Shown: one piece after another, positions 1 to 5,789 of the stretch
How positions within the stretch are numbered: the first letter of the stretch is position 1
How the letters are laid out: every line of letters begins with the position of its first letter
Program-made: the position numbers and the translations under genes
Assembly (NCBI GenBank): GCA_031270425.1
Contig: JAISXQ010000267.1
Coordinates: 1 to 5,789 of the forward strand
Direction: 5' to 3'
From: Prevotellaceae bacterium
GTDB taxonomy: Bacteria; Bacteroidota; Bacteroidia; Bacteroidales; Paludibacteraceae
Length of the DNA: 5,789 nucleotides
The notes under the pieces: model-generated
What the model was told of the DNA's origin: nothing
Databases searched by the model: none
What the model saw: the letters and a program-made list of their open reading frames with translations, nothing else

Positions 1-434
1 ACGGAACGGTTGCCGGTGATACAATAGACGTCGAGTTCGGCGATGAGATTACATTCGTATTCACGCCGAATCAGGGATACAAAGTAGACCGGGTAACATG
101 GGATAATGAAACGGTTGAAATACAGGAAAATTCTTATACATTTGCCACAAGCGGATCTGCTTCCGGCTCGGAACATACGTTGAGCGTAACGTTTGCGCCG
201 GTTGACAATTCCGTCGGCAATGTGCATACGGACGGAATATCCGTTTATCTGAATCCCGCCGACAATGTTATTCGGATTTCGGGAGCCGGAAACAAGCAAA
301 TCCAACTGCTCGACGCCAACGGACGCACAGTGCTTCAAACGCAAAAAAATATGATTGACATATCTTCCTTTGTACAGGGAATATATTTTGTAAAAGTAAA
401 CGAAAAAACGCTTGTGAAAGTTTTAAAAAGGTAA
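1..434 (+). CDS. C-terminal part of a secreted protein with InlB-B-like repeat and type IX sorting domain (5' end outside window)
   Basis: The reading frame is open from the window edge (first full codon at base 3) and stops with TAA at 432-434, so only the last 143 residues are visible. Bases 3-203 encode a segment like the divergent InlB B-repeat found in bacterial surface proteins: a GYKVDRVTWDN core, then YTFATSG, ending in LSVTFAP. Bases about 237-431 encode a type IX secretion C-terminal sorting domain (Por_Secre_tail-like): VYLNPADNVIRI, then LLDANGRTVL, then DISSFVQGIYFVKV and a basic end (VLKR). In this family the domain directs the protein through the outer membrane via the type IX system and is usually removed and exchanged for a surface anchor. 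The protein is therefore probably exported or on the cell surface. Its catalytic or adhesive part lies upstream and cannot be named. A TTG within the frame at 180 could be mistaken for a start, but it lies inside the InlB-like repeat. Confidence 0.9.
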   Translation, partial: GTVAGDTIDVEFGDEITFVFTPNQGYKVDRVTWDNETVEIQENSYTFATSGSASGSEHTLSVTFAPVDNSVGNVHTDGISVYLNPADNVIRISGAGNKQIQLLDANGRTVLQTQKNMIDISSFVQGIYFVKVNEKTLVKVLKR

Positions 435-450
435 AAAAGTTGTTTTAAAG

Positions 451-497
451 AAAATCCCCTGTAACCGTTTTTTATACATCCGGTTATGGGGGATTTT
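451..497. terminator. Bidirectional intrinsic terminator between convergent genes
   Basis: Arms 451-467 and 481-497 pair over 17 positions, with two G-U wobbles in the middle, around a 13-base loop. The outer end of the stem is AAAA/TTTT and the core is CCCC/GGGG. The plus strand ends in a run of five T (494-498), and the minus strand reads TTTTCTTT after the stem. It starts 16 bases after the stop of the plus-strand gene and lies 45 bases beyond the stop of the minus-strand yebC, so it can serve both. Confidence 0.85.
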
Positions 498-542
498 TGT
501 ATCGTGTTTGTTTCGCACTACACGATAAACAGAGGCAATATG

Positions 543-1259
543 CTATTCTTCCAACATATTGTGGAAAACGTTTTGCACATCTTCATCGTCTTCTATTTTC
601 TCCAATAATTTTGTTACTTGGGCTTTCTGTTCATCATCCAATTTTTTTAAATCGTTGGGAATACGCTCGAATTCGGCGCTGAAAATTTCAAAACCGTTGT
701 CTTCCAAATATTTCTGTATGGGAGAATAGGATGTGAATTCGCCATACAACAGTATCGCATCGTCGTCTTCGGCGACTTCGTCAACGCCAAAATCAATCAA
801 TTCAAATTCCAATTCATCCAAAGATACGCCGGTTTTGGGAGCAATTTTAAACACGCATTTGTGATTGAAAATAAATTGAAGCGAACCGCTCGTACCTAAT
901 GAACCTCCGTGTTTATTGAAATAGCTCCGTATATTCGCCACGGTTCTGGTCGGATTATCTGTTGCCGTTTCAACCACAATGGCAATCCCGTTAGGTCCGT
1001 AACCTTCGTACACCATTTCCTTATAATCGGCTTCATCTTTTGACGTCGCCTTTTTAATTGCCCTTTCAACATTTTCTTTGGGCATGTTTTCTTTCTTCGC
1101 CTGCTGTGCCAGAACCCTTAAACGCGGATTGGTATCGGGGTCGGCGCCTCCTTCCTTTACGGCAATGGTAATTTGTTTTCCCAATTTGGTAAATACGCGA
1201 GCCATGTTCCCCCAGCGTTTCATTTTGGTTGCTTTTCTGTATTCAAATGCTCTTCCCAT
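543..1259 (-). CDS. yebC: YebC/TACO1-family protein
   Basis: A complete 238-residue protein, a normal length for the family. Family signatures are easy to see: VFTKLGKQITIAVKEGG (residues 22-38), NPRLRVLAQQAKKENMPKEN (44-63), YEGYGPNGIAIVVE (84-97), DNPTRTVANIR (101-111), GGSLGTSGSLQFIF (118-131) and the acidic C-terminus EDDEDVQNVFHN (223-234). YebC proteins were long annotated as transcriptional regulators. More recent work on bacterial YebC and mitochondrial TACO1 points to a cytoplasmic role in translation, easing ribosome stalling at proline-rich stretches. The ATG at 1259 is chosen because it gives MGRAFEYRKATKMKRW, the usual Bacteroidota N-terminus, which differs from the HSKWANIKHRK-like start of proteobacterial members. 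The frame stays open to a TTG at 1292, but that would add 11 unconserved residues. No Shine-Dalgarno sequence is visible, as is common in Bacteroidota. The stop is TAG. The gene is separated from the upstream OmpA gene by a terminator and a long inverted repeat. Confidence 0.95.
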   Translation of the reverse strand: MGRAFEYRKATKMKRWGNMARVFTKLGKQITIAVKEGGADPDTNPRLRVLAQQAKKENMPKENVERAIKKATSKDEADYKEMVYEGYGPNGIAIVVETATDNPTRTVANIRSYFNKHGGSLGTSGSLQFIFNHKCVFKIAPKTGVSLDELEFELIDFGVDEVAEDDDAILLYGEFTSYSPIQKYLEDNGFEIFSAEFERIPNDLKKLDDEQKAQVTKLLEKIEDDEDVQNVFHNMLEE

Positions 1260-1278
1260 AAATTTATTTATTCCAATT

Positions 1279-1427
1279 TTAGTATATGACAAAAATAGAT
1301 AATTTTTTTAACCACAATAGGCACAATAGTACACAATAGGCTTTTTCTAAGTTTTTTGAGAAAAACCAATCTTATAAACTATTGTGTACTATTGTGCCTA
1401 TTGTGGTTGTTTTTTGTCATGTACTAA
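1279..1427. repeat. Nested long inverted repeat built from CACAATAG octamers
   Basis: The inner arms, 1310-1339 and 1379-1408, are perfect 30-bp reverse complements around a 39-base spacer. Each arm carries three copies of CACAATAG or its complement: 1313-1320, 1322-1329 and 1332-1339 on the left; 1379-1386, 1389-1396 and 1398-1405 on the right. An outer pair, 1279-1295 with 1411-1427, matches at 16 of 17 positions. The spacer holds a smaller imperfect stem, 1342-1348 with 1359-1365. There is no open reading frame in it and no clear target-site duplication outside it. It could be a REP/MITE-like non-autonomous repeat, a strong transcript hairpin, or a binding-site cluster; the sequence alone does not decide. 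Confidence 0.9.
1290..1317 (-). promoter_or_regulatory. Candidate yebC promoter, proximal (P3)
   Basis: On the minus strand TATTTTTG (1297-1290) fits the Bacteroidota -7 box TAnnTTTG. A TTG at 1317-1315 lies 17 bases upstream as a -33 element. Transcription would begin near 1283, giving a short leader of about 25 bases before the yebC ATG. The -33 element falls inside the left arm of the inverted repeat and the -7 box overlaps the outer repeat, so the repeat would shape this promoter. The consensus is short and the DNA AT-rich, so chance matches are possible. Confidence 0.4.
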
Positions 1428-1434
1428 GTTATTT

Positions 1435-1468
1435 CAAAGTTATTTTCCGTTTCTTAACGATGTGCAAA
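1435..1468 (-). promoter_or_regulatory. Candidate promoter reading toward yebC (P2)
   Basis: On the minus strand TAACTTTG (1442-1435) matches TAnnTTTG, and TTTG at 1468-1465 lies 22 bases upstream, within the 17-23 range usual for Bacteroidota. If used, the whole inverted repeat at 1279-1427 would be transcribed into a yebC leader of roughly 170 bases. A 9-bp direct repeat AAGTTATTT (1426-1434 and 1437-1445, 11 bases apart) overlaps the box and could be an operator or chance AT-rich repetition. Confidence 0.35.
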
Positions 1469-1495
1469 AGTATTAAATCATTGACAAAAAAACAA
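1465..1495 (-). promoter_or_regulatory. Candidate promoter reading toward yebC, distal (P1)
   Basis: On the minus strand TACTTTTG followed by C (1472-1464) is the best match to the Bacteroidota -7 consensus here. TTG at 1495-1493 sits 20 bases upstream as a -33 element. It lies just past the OmpA terminator, a sensible place for the next unit's promoter. Its transcript would carry the entire inverted repeat in a leader of about 200 bases. P1 and P2 share bases, since the -7 box of P1 supplies the -33 box of P2, so probably only one of them is real. Confidence 0.4.
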
Positions 1496-1512
1496 TTCAC
1501 AGTTGTTTTTTT
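1486..1512. other. Weak AT-rich hairpin next to the OmpA terminator
   Basis: Arms 1486-1495 and 1503-1512 are perfect 10-bp complements around a 7-base loop, but they contain only one G-C pair. On the minus strand the stem ends in a T run, so it could be a weak second terminator. It overlaps the proposed -33 element of P1 and may simply reflect A and T tracts. Confidence 0.4.
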
Positions 1513-1518
1513 TTAATA

Positions 1519-1551
1519 AAAAAAGGAGCTTTACTGAAAAGCCCCTTTTTT
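1519..1551 (-). terminator. Intrinsic terminator of the OmpA-family gene
   Basis: Arms 1519-1532 and 1538-1551 pair over 14 positions with a single G-U (minus-strand transcript) around a 5-base loop. The core is AAAGCCCC/GGAGCTTT-like. On the minus strand the stem is followed by TTTTTTTATT. It lies 17 bases beyond the TAG stop of the OmpA gene. Confidence 0.88.
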
Positions 1552-1567
1552 ATTTAAATCTATATGG

Positions 1568-4399
1568 CTATGGATTAACCGTTTCGTAATGAACTTCTTC
1601 AAAAGAAACTACAAATTCTACACGGCGGTTTTTAGCCTTGCCTGCCGCCGTTTTGTTGCTTGCAACCGGAACGGTAGGACCGAAGCCTTTCGAGGTTATT
1701 CTGCCTTCACCGACGCCCTTATCTATCAGATATTGGCGTACCGAAGCCGCTCTGTCCTCCGAAAGTTTCATATTCATATCCTCTTTACCTACGTTATCCG
1801 TATGACCTTGTATTTCCACTTTATAGGTCGGATTTTCTTCCAACACTTTCGCGATTTGGTCTAAGATGGTATATGAAATTTTCTTAATGGTCGATTTTCC
1901 GGTGTCGAACTGGATACCCTGCAATGCTTTTTGGAACAACTGCCTGATTTCGCGTTTCAATTCGGGGCAACCATTGTTGGACGCTACGCCTACTATGGTC
2001 GGGCAACGGTCAAGATAATCAGGTATGCCATCGCCGTCGGTATCTTTCGGACAACCGTTTTCGTCCACAAATCCGATAGCTTCTTTCGACGTTCCGGGGC
2101 ATTTATCCAAATAATCGGGTATGCCATCGCCGTCGCTGTCTTTCGGGCAACCGTTTTCGTCCACAAATCCGGCAGCTTCTTTCGGCGTATCAGGACATTT
2201 ATCCAAATAATCGAGCACGCCGTCGCCGTCGCTGTCTTTCGGACAACCGTTTTCGTCCACAAATCCGGCAGCTTCTTTCGGCGTGTCGGGGCATTTATCC
2301 TTAGAATCGGGTACTCCATCGCCGTCGGTATCTTTCGAACAACCGTTTTCATCCACAAAATTGACGTCGCTTTCGGGCGTATCGGGACATTTATCCAAAT
2401 AATCGAGCACGCCATCGCCGTCGCTGTCTTTCGGACAACCGTTTTCGTCCACAAATCCGATAGCTTCTTTCGGCGTGTCGGGGCATTTATCCAAATAATC
2501 GGGTACCTCATCGCCGTCGCTGTCGAGCGGACAACCTATGCTGTCAATCAAACCAAAGGCTTCTGTCGGCGTATCGGGGCATTTGTCCAAATAATCGAAT
2601 ACGCCGTCGCCGTCGCTATCGAGCGGACAACCTATGCTGTCAACCAAACCGATGGCTTCTGCCGGAGTTCCGGGGCATTTGTCCAAATAATCGGGTACGT
2701 TGTCGTTATCCGTATCGAGCGGACAGCCTATGCTATCGACCAAGCCGATAGCTTCTGCCGGTGTGCCGGGGCATTTATCCAAATAATCGGGTACGCCGTC
2801 GCCATCGGAATCGACCGGACAGCCTTGTTTATCAACAAGTTCCTTTTTCTTCTTACCCGGATACAACGACGACAAGTATTTAATATCCGTATCGGGGCAT
2901 TTATCTTTGCGGTCGACAACGCCGTCTCTATCTTTGTCGCGGCGGTTGCCGATGGTCAAATTGAAGCCGGTCGTCAAATTGAACCCTTTTGTATTATAAG
3001 GAACAGGAACTTTAAAACTGCCGTTGTCGGAAACAGGCAAACCCTTAGTGTATTCAACCGGAATAAAATCGGAAGCGATAAACCAGTTGAACCAACCAAC
3101 ACGCAAGCCTAATCCGGCTCCGATGCTCGACCGTCCGTTGAGAACGGAATACGAAACGCTAGCATTAATCCAACTCGCAGGGCGAAGATTTAAGGCTCCG
3201 GTAAGTTCTTCGTAAATTTTCGACTTGTAACTCATTGTTCGCGACAAAACGCCCAAACTAATTTTATTGTCGAAAAATCCGTATTCTGCACCAAGGTTCA
3301 GTTTGGCAGTAGTATAAGTAGTGTAAGCATCTTTTGAAGCATAAACATTTGCTTTGTCTTTCAATGAGTTACCGATGGAATCCAACATGTTGTTTATTGC
3401 ATCTGTATCAAATTCGGAATCGCCGGTAATGTGGATACCGTCGAAAGCAAACTTGCTTTTCAGCCGGTAATGGATATTATTTACGTTACTGCGCCAGTTG
3501 ATAAAACCCAAATCGGTAACGGCAAGCGAAAGAGTCAAAGCCTCAATTGGTTTATAAGTAACGCCCAAGTCGATGCCGCCGCCCAATCCTGCGGGCTTCA
3601 ACAAACTTTTCAAATTATCCTGAATCCAATTTTTTCTGCTTGCAGGCGTGTAAACCGAATCGGGCATTCCGTCGTCATCCTTGTCTATCAGGTCAATAGG
3701 CAGGGGCAATGCCGCATTGACAACCCCTTCGCCGCTCAATGTCCATTGGTCGATGCCGGCGGTAAGATTGATGTTATTATTCATCGAAACGTTTGCCTGT
3801 CCGAGTAAGAGTTTCGCCTTTCCCCCGAAAGACCATTGCTCGTTGATTTCGCGCGAGTAGCCCAAAGCCGCCTCAGTGTACATAGATACGTCTGTTCCCA
3901 ATCCTTTAAAATCAAAGGTGTTATGGTTTATATCGGGAGTTCCGTAAAGAATCAGTTTAAACATATCTTTCGGTAAGTAAATTCCGGCATTTATTTTTTC
4001 GGTAAGTCCGAAAGACCAATACGCCGCGCCGGTACGAAAACCGAAATCAAGCAAATTCAACTGTAAGTCAATCGAAAGATTTGTTGACGGACGAATGTTG
4101 TTGTAAAAATTATCAATGCTTCCGAACGCAGGATGCAAGAAAGTTACAGTCTGTCCGCCGTTGTTGTAAATGAAGTCTTTTAGCGCAAAAGAATTGTTAT
4201 TAACGCCTATTTGCATATATCCCAAAACAGGTAAGCCAAAATAAAAATTACTCAGCGGTTGAAAAGCGGGATTCAAATAATGACGCACAGGCGCATTTTC
4301 CAAAAAATACAAGGTATTTACCTGTTGCGATTTCGCCGTGAAAGACAGTATGCAAAAACAGCATACGGTAATTAATTTACATATATATTTTGTTTTCAT
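1568..4399 (-). CDS. Outer-membrane barrel protein with thrombospondin type 3 repeats and OmpA peptidoglycan-binding domain
   Basis: A complete 943-residue protein. Residues 1-24 form a signal peptide (basic start, hydrophobic core, likely cut after AKS before QQ). Residues about 25-480 are rich in alternating aromatic and glycine strands typical of Bacteroidota outer-membrane barrels; the opening (YFLENAPVRHYLNPAFQP) and general look suggest the DUF5723 family, assigned from memory. Residues 488-812 hold ten calcium-binding DxDGDGxxD units of the thrombospondin type 3 kind. Residues about 813-932 are an OmpA C-terminal domain with GHTDNVG (865-871), LSEDRAASVRQYL (starting at 880) and NRRVEF (924-929). 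D868 and R883 match the two residues that hold diaminopimelate in E. coli OmpA, so peptidoglycan binding looks intact. The picture is an outer-membrane barrel tied to the cell wall by a long, rigid, calcium-dependent periplasmic stalk. The ATG at 4399 is fixed by the signal peptide and lies 8 bases after the upstream gene's stop, so the two are probably cotranscribed. Whether it is structural or part of a secretion machine cannot be told. Confidence 0.92.
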   Translation of the reverse strand: MKTKYICKLITVCCFCILSFTAKSQQVNTLYFLENAPVRHYLNPAFQPLSNFYFGLPVLGYMQIGVNNNSFALKDFIYNNGGQTVTFLHPAFGSIDNFYNNIRPSTNLSIDLQLNLLDFGFRTGAAYWSFGLTEKINAGIYLPKDMFKLILYGTPDINHNTFDFKGLGTDVSMYTEAALGYSREINEQWSFGGKAKLLLGQANVSMNNNINLTAGIDQWTLSGEGVVNAALPLPIDLIDKDDDGMPDSVYTPASRKNWIQDNLKSLLKPAGLGGGIDLGVTYKPIEALTLSLAVTDLGFINWRSNVNNIHYRLKSKFAFDGIHITGDSEFDTDAINNMLDSIGNSLKDKANVYASKDAYTTYTTAKLNLGAEYGFFDNKISLGVLSRTMSYKSKIYEELTGALNLRPASWINASVSYSVLNGRSSIGAGLGLRVGWFNWFIASDFIPVEYTKGLPVSDNGSFKVPVPYNTKGFNLTTGFNLTIGNRRDKDRDGVVDRKDKCPDTDIKYLSSLYPGKKKKELVDKQGCPVDSDGDGVPDYLDKCPGTPAEAIGLVDSIGCPLDTDNDNVPDYLDKCPGTPAEAIGLVDSIGCPLDSDGDGVFDYLDKCPDTPTEAFGLIDSIGCPLDSDGDEVPDYLDKCPDTPKEAIGFVDENGCPKDSDGDGVLDYLDKCPDTPESDVNFVDENGCSKDTDGDGVPDSKDKCPDTPKEAAGFVDENGCPKDSDGDGVLDYLDKCPDTPKEAAGFVDENGCPKDSDGDGIPDYLDKCPGTSKEAIGFVDENGCPKDTDGDGIPDYLDRCPTIVGVASNNGCPELKREIRQLFQKALQGIQFDTGKSTIKKISYTILDQIAKVLEENPTYKVEIQGHTDNVGKEDMNMKLSEDRAASVRQYLIDKGVGEGRITSKGFGPTVPVASNKTAAGKAKNRRVEFVVSFEEVHYETVNP
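1964..2938 (-). repeat. Tandem thrombospondin type 3 repeat array inside the OmpA gene
   Basis: Ten coding units. The first (2938-2813, 42 residues) is diverged and carries a lysine-rich insert (GKKKKE). Units 2-9 (2812-2045) are each exactly 32 residues, 96 bp. The last (2044-1964) is shortened to 27. A typical unit reads DSDGDGVPDYLDKCP, then a variable stretch, then VD and GCP, with two cysteines that could form a disulfide. Units 2-4 end in DSIGCPL and units 5-9 in DENGCPK or the variant DENGCSK. Unit 3 (DTDNDN) and unit 5 (DSDGDE) have lost a glycine in the calcium loop. Confidence 0.95.
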
Positions 4400-4407
4400 G
4401 GCTTATG

Positions 4408-5789
4408 TTATTTTTTAGTAATATTCGTTTCAAATTTTGCTTTCAGAAATACTCCCGCCTTAACGCCGAAAGTATTTTGCTTTACGAAATGCAATTTGTG
4501 TTTGATTTCGTCTTTATCTTCACCATTGATCCCAATTTTATAAGCTATCGTTTCCGTCTTTTTCAACACATTTTCTATCTGATTACCTGTCAGTTTGATG
4601 TCAATGTTGTTTGCCGACGGTTCTAAAACAATACCGTCGTTGTCTAATTTCGGTAAAGTAAGCGTATATTTCGCTCCGATTCCGGTTCCGGTTGTATCTA
4701 CCGGATTACCCAACTTGTCTAAAAATTCCATTTCATATATAGCGGCTATCGGCAAACCGTTGCTTATATCCAAACGAATGATTGCCAAATCGAGAACATT
4801 GGAGTTAAATCCCTGTTCTTCAAGCTGTTCGAGTAACGAATTTATAGAATCGCCCACTCCTTGAATCGAATCGTTAAAAGCGTAATAACTTCCCTCGCCC
4901 ATATAGAATGGAATTTTTCCTGTTGCCACAATATCGAAGCGGGAATTGGGCGTAAGGAAGGAAGGCGTCGCCGTAGCGTTATTAACGCTTACTATAAAAC
5001 CGTACTTTATAGTATTAGGCGTGGGACGGCTGTCGTTTTCAAAAAATTTATACGTAGCGCCGTTATCTTTATCTATCGTATAATGCGTTATTGTGGTTTC
5101 GGCTTCCAAATTTGCTCTTTTAGTTACTTCTACCCGCGTACCTTGATTGCCGTTAAAATCAGCAAAAATGGCGTTGTCTTCATCGCCCTCCGTATAAGCT
5201 TTGACGTACAGAATATCGTAATTTGCCTGAATACCCGAATTATTATAAACCGAAACTTCGACGGTAGGATTCAGGAATTTGAGGCTGCCGTTGAAAGCAT
5301 CGGGAATATTAATTTTATATTCCTTATCGTGGTCTGGTCTTACGGCAATATGGAACTCTCCGAAAGCGGCTTCGTAATCGAAATCTTTAATGGTATCGAA
5401 GTGGAGCGTGATTTCGGTAGAAGCCGGAATAGTGGTACCTTCTGTTGGAGCTTTTACTCTAATATCCGTAATTTTAAAAGTCAATCCTGATTCTCTTGTT
5501 GCCGAAGTTGTTATCAATTTTAATCTGTTATTTGCCGGAGTTGTTTTATATACCGGCGTTCCCCAAGCATTAAATTCTATCCAGTCGTAAACAAGCTGAT
5601 TATAATCGTCGTAAACCTCAGTAAGTTCGTACCTGATGGAGATTTTTTCGATTGGAAACTCATGGCTTGCATTTACCGTTATCGGGAAGGTTATTTTCTT
5701 AATATAAGCGCTATCTACTCTTGTGATACCTTCCTGCGACATATCGAAACCGAAACTGAGAATTGTATTTGAACCGATACTTATTTCTC
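4408..5789 (-). CDS. Uncharacterised strand-rich protein, cotranscribed with the OmpA-family gene (N-terminus outside window)
   Basis: The frame is open from the window edge to a TAA at 4410-4408, giving about 459 visible residues. An ATG at 5742 is internal: the frame continues upstream for at least 15 residues (SIGSNTILSFGFD), so the true start and any signal peptide or lipobox are not visible. I do not recognise the family. The protein contains no cysteine, is rich in Thr, Asn, Ile, Asp and Glu, and reads as short alternating beta strands with turns, as in stacked beta-sandwich domains. Two regions look alike: FLNPTVEVSVYNNSGI (near 5235-5280) and LAIIRLDISNGLPIAAIYEMEF (near 4728-4793), each a strand, an N-x-G turn and another strand, which may reflect two related domains. 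A possible helix (INSLLEQLEEQGFNS) lies between. It ends in VKAGVFLKAKFETNITKK, with no sorting domain. The 8-base gap to the OmpA gene argues for a shared transcript and a cell-envelope role, perhaps as a periplasmic or outer-membrane partner; that is inference. Confidence 0.8.
   Translation of the reverse strand, partial: EISIGSNTILSFGFDMSQEGITRVDSAYIKKITFPITVNASHEFPIEKISIRYELTEVYDDYNQLVYDWIEFNAWGTPVYKTTPANNRLKLITTSATRESGLTFKITDIRVKAPTEGTTIPASTEITLHFDTIKDFDYEAAFGEFHIAVRPDHDKEYKINIPDAFNGSLKFLNPTVEVSVYNNSGIQANYDILYVKAYTEGDEDNAIFADFNGNQGTRVEVTKRANLEAETTITHYTIDKDNGATYKFFENDSRPTPNTIKYGFIVSVNNATATPSFLTPNSRFDIVATGKIPFYMGEGSYYAFNDSIQGVGDSINSLLEQLEEQGFNSNVLDLAIIRLDISNGLPIAAIYEMEFLDKLGNPVDTTGTGIGAKYTLTLPKLDNDGIVLEPSANNIDIKLTGNQIENVLKKTETIAYKIGINGEDKDEIKHKLHFVKQNTFGVKAGVFLKAKFETNITKK

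Noticed and set aside
497..682. Small plus-strand open frame overlapping the end of yebC
   Set aside because: It begins within the terminator hairpin region and runs antisense through conserved yebC codons.
1260..1292. Longer yebC starting at TTG 1292
   Set aside because: The extra 11 residues are not part of the family, and the ATG at 1259 gives the expected N-terminus.
1993..2511. Second minus-strand open frame inside the repeat array
   Set aside because: It is an alternate frame of the same 96-bp repeats, with no recognisable protein features.
2045..2812. Regular 96-bp repeats as a possible CRISPR array
   Set aside because: The whole unit repeats with no unique spacers, and it encodes calcium-binding motifs in frame.
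1931..3112. Long plus-strand open frame (393 codons) across the repeat array
   Set aside because: It is antisense to the OmpA gene and stays open because the 96-bp period is a multiple of three, so any frame lacking stops in one unit stays open through all. Its product is only a repetitive echo.
4325..4399. Lipoprotein signal in the OmpA-family protein (cysteines at residues 7, 13, 14 and 16)
   Set aside because: None has a proper lipobox before it, and a normal signal peptidase I site (AKS before QQ) follows the hydrophobic stretch.
4861..5490. Plus-strand open frame of 209 codons opposite the partner gene
   Set aside because: It is antisense to a longer, protein-like frame, shows no domain features and has no promoter or terminator of its own.
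5740..5742. ATG at 5742 as the start of the minus-strand partner gene
   Set aside because: The frame continues open to the window edge, and no signal peptide follows this ATG, so it is probably internal.

Overview
The window looks like a chromosomal segment of a Bacteroidota (Bacteroidales-like) bacterium. Four things point there: a C-terminal type IX secretion sorting domain on the first gene, the Bacteroidota form of the YebC N-terminus, a Bacteroidota-style outer-membrane barrel joined to thrombospondin type 3 repeats and an OmpA domain, and AT-rich intergenic DNA with TAnnTTTG-type promoter boxes and no clear Shine-Dalgarno sequences. I cannot name the genus.

Layout: (1) 1-434, plus strand, the 3' end of a secreted protein: an InlB-B-like repeat followed by a type IX sorting domain. 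(2) 451-497, a strong symmetric hairpin between two convergent genes, probably a bidirectional terminator. (3) 543-1259, minus strand, a complete YebC/TACO1-family gene. (4) 1260-1567, a 308-bp non-coding gap. It holds a nested inverted repeat whose 30-bp arms match perfectly and consist of three CACAATAG octamers each, three possible promoters reading into yebC, and the terminator of the next gene. (5) 1568-4399, minus strand, a 943-residue outer-membrane protein: signal peptide, barrel-like domain, ten thrombospondin type 3-like calcium-binding units (eight with an exact 96-bp period), and an OmpA peptidoglycan-binding domain. (6) 4408 to the window edge, minus strand, a strand-rich, cysteine-free protein of unknown function, missing its N-terminus and separated from the OmpA gene by only 8 bases.

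The last two genes very likely form an operon, with the unknown protein first and the peptidoglycan-anchored barrel second. The natural inference is that the two work together at the cell envelope. yebC appears to be a separate transcription unit behind the OmpA terminator. The most unusual parts are the nested inverted repeat upstream of yebC, the mosaic calcium-repeat array with a further stray calcium-type motif inside the barrel, and the uncharacterised partner gene. I see no CRISPR array, RNA gene, transposase or defence system.
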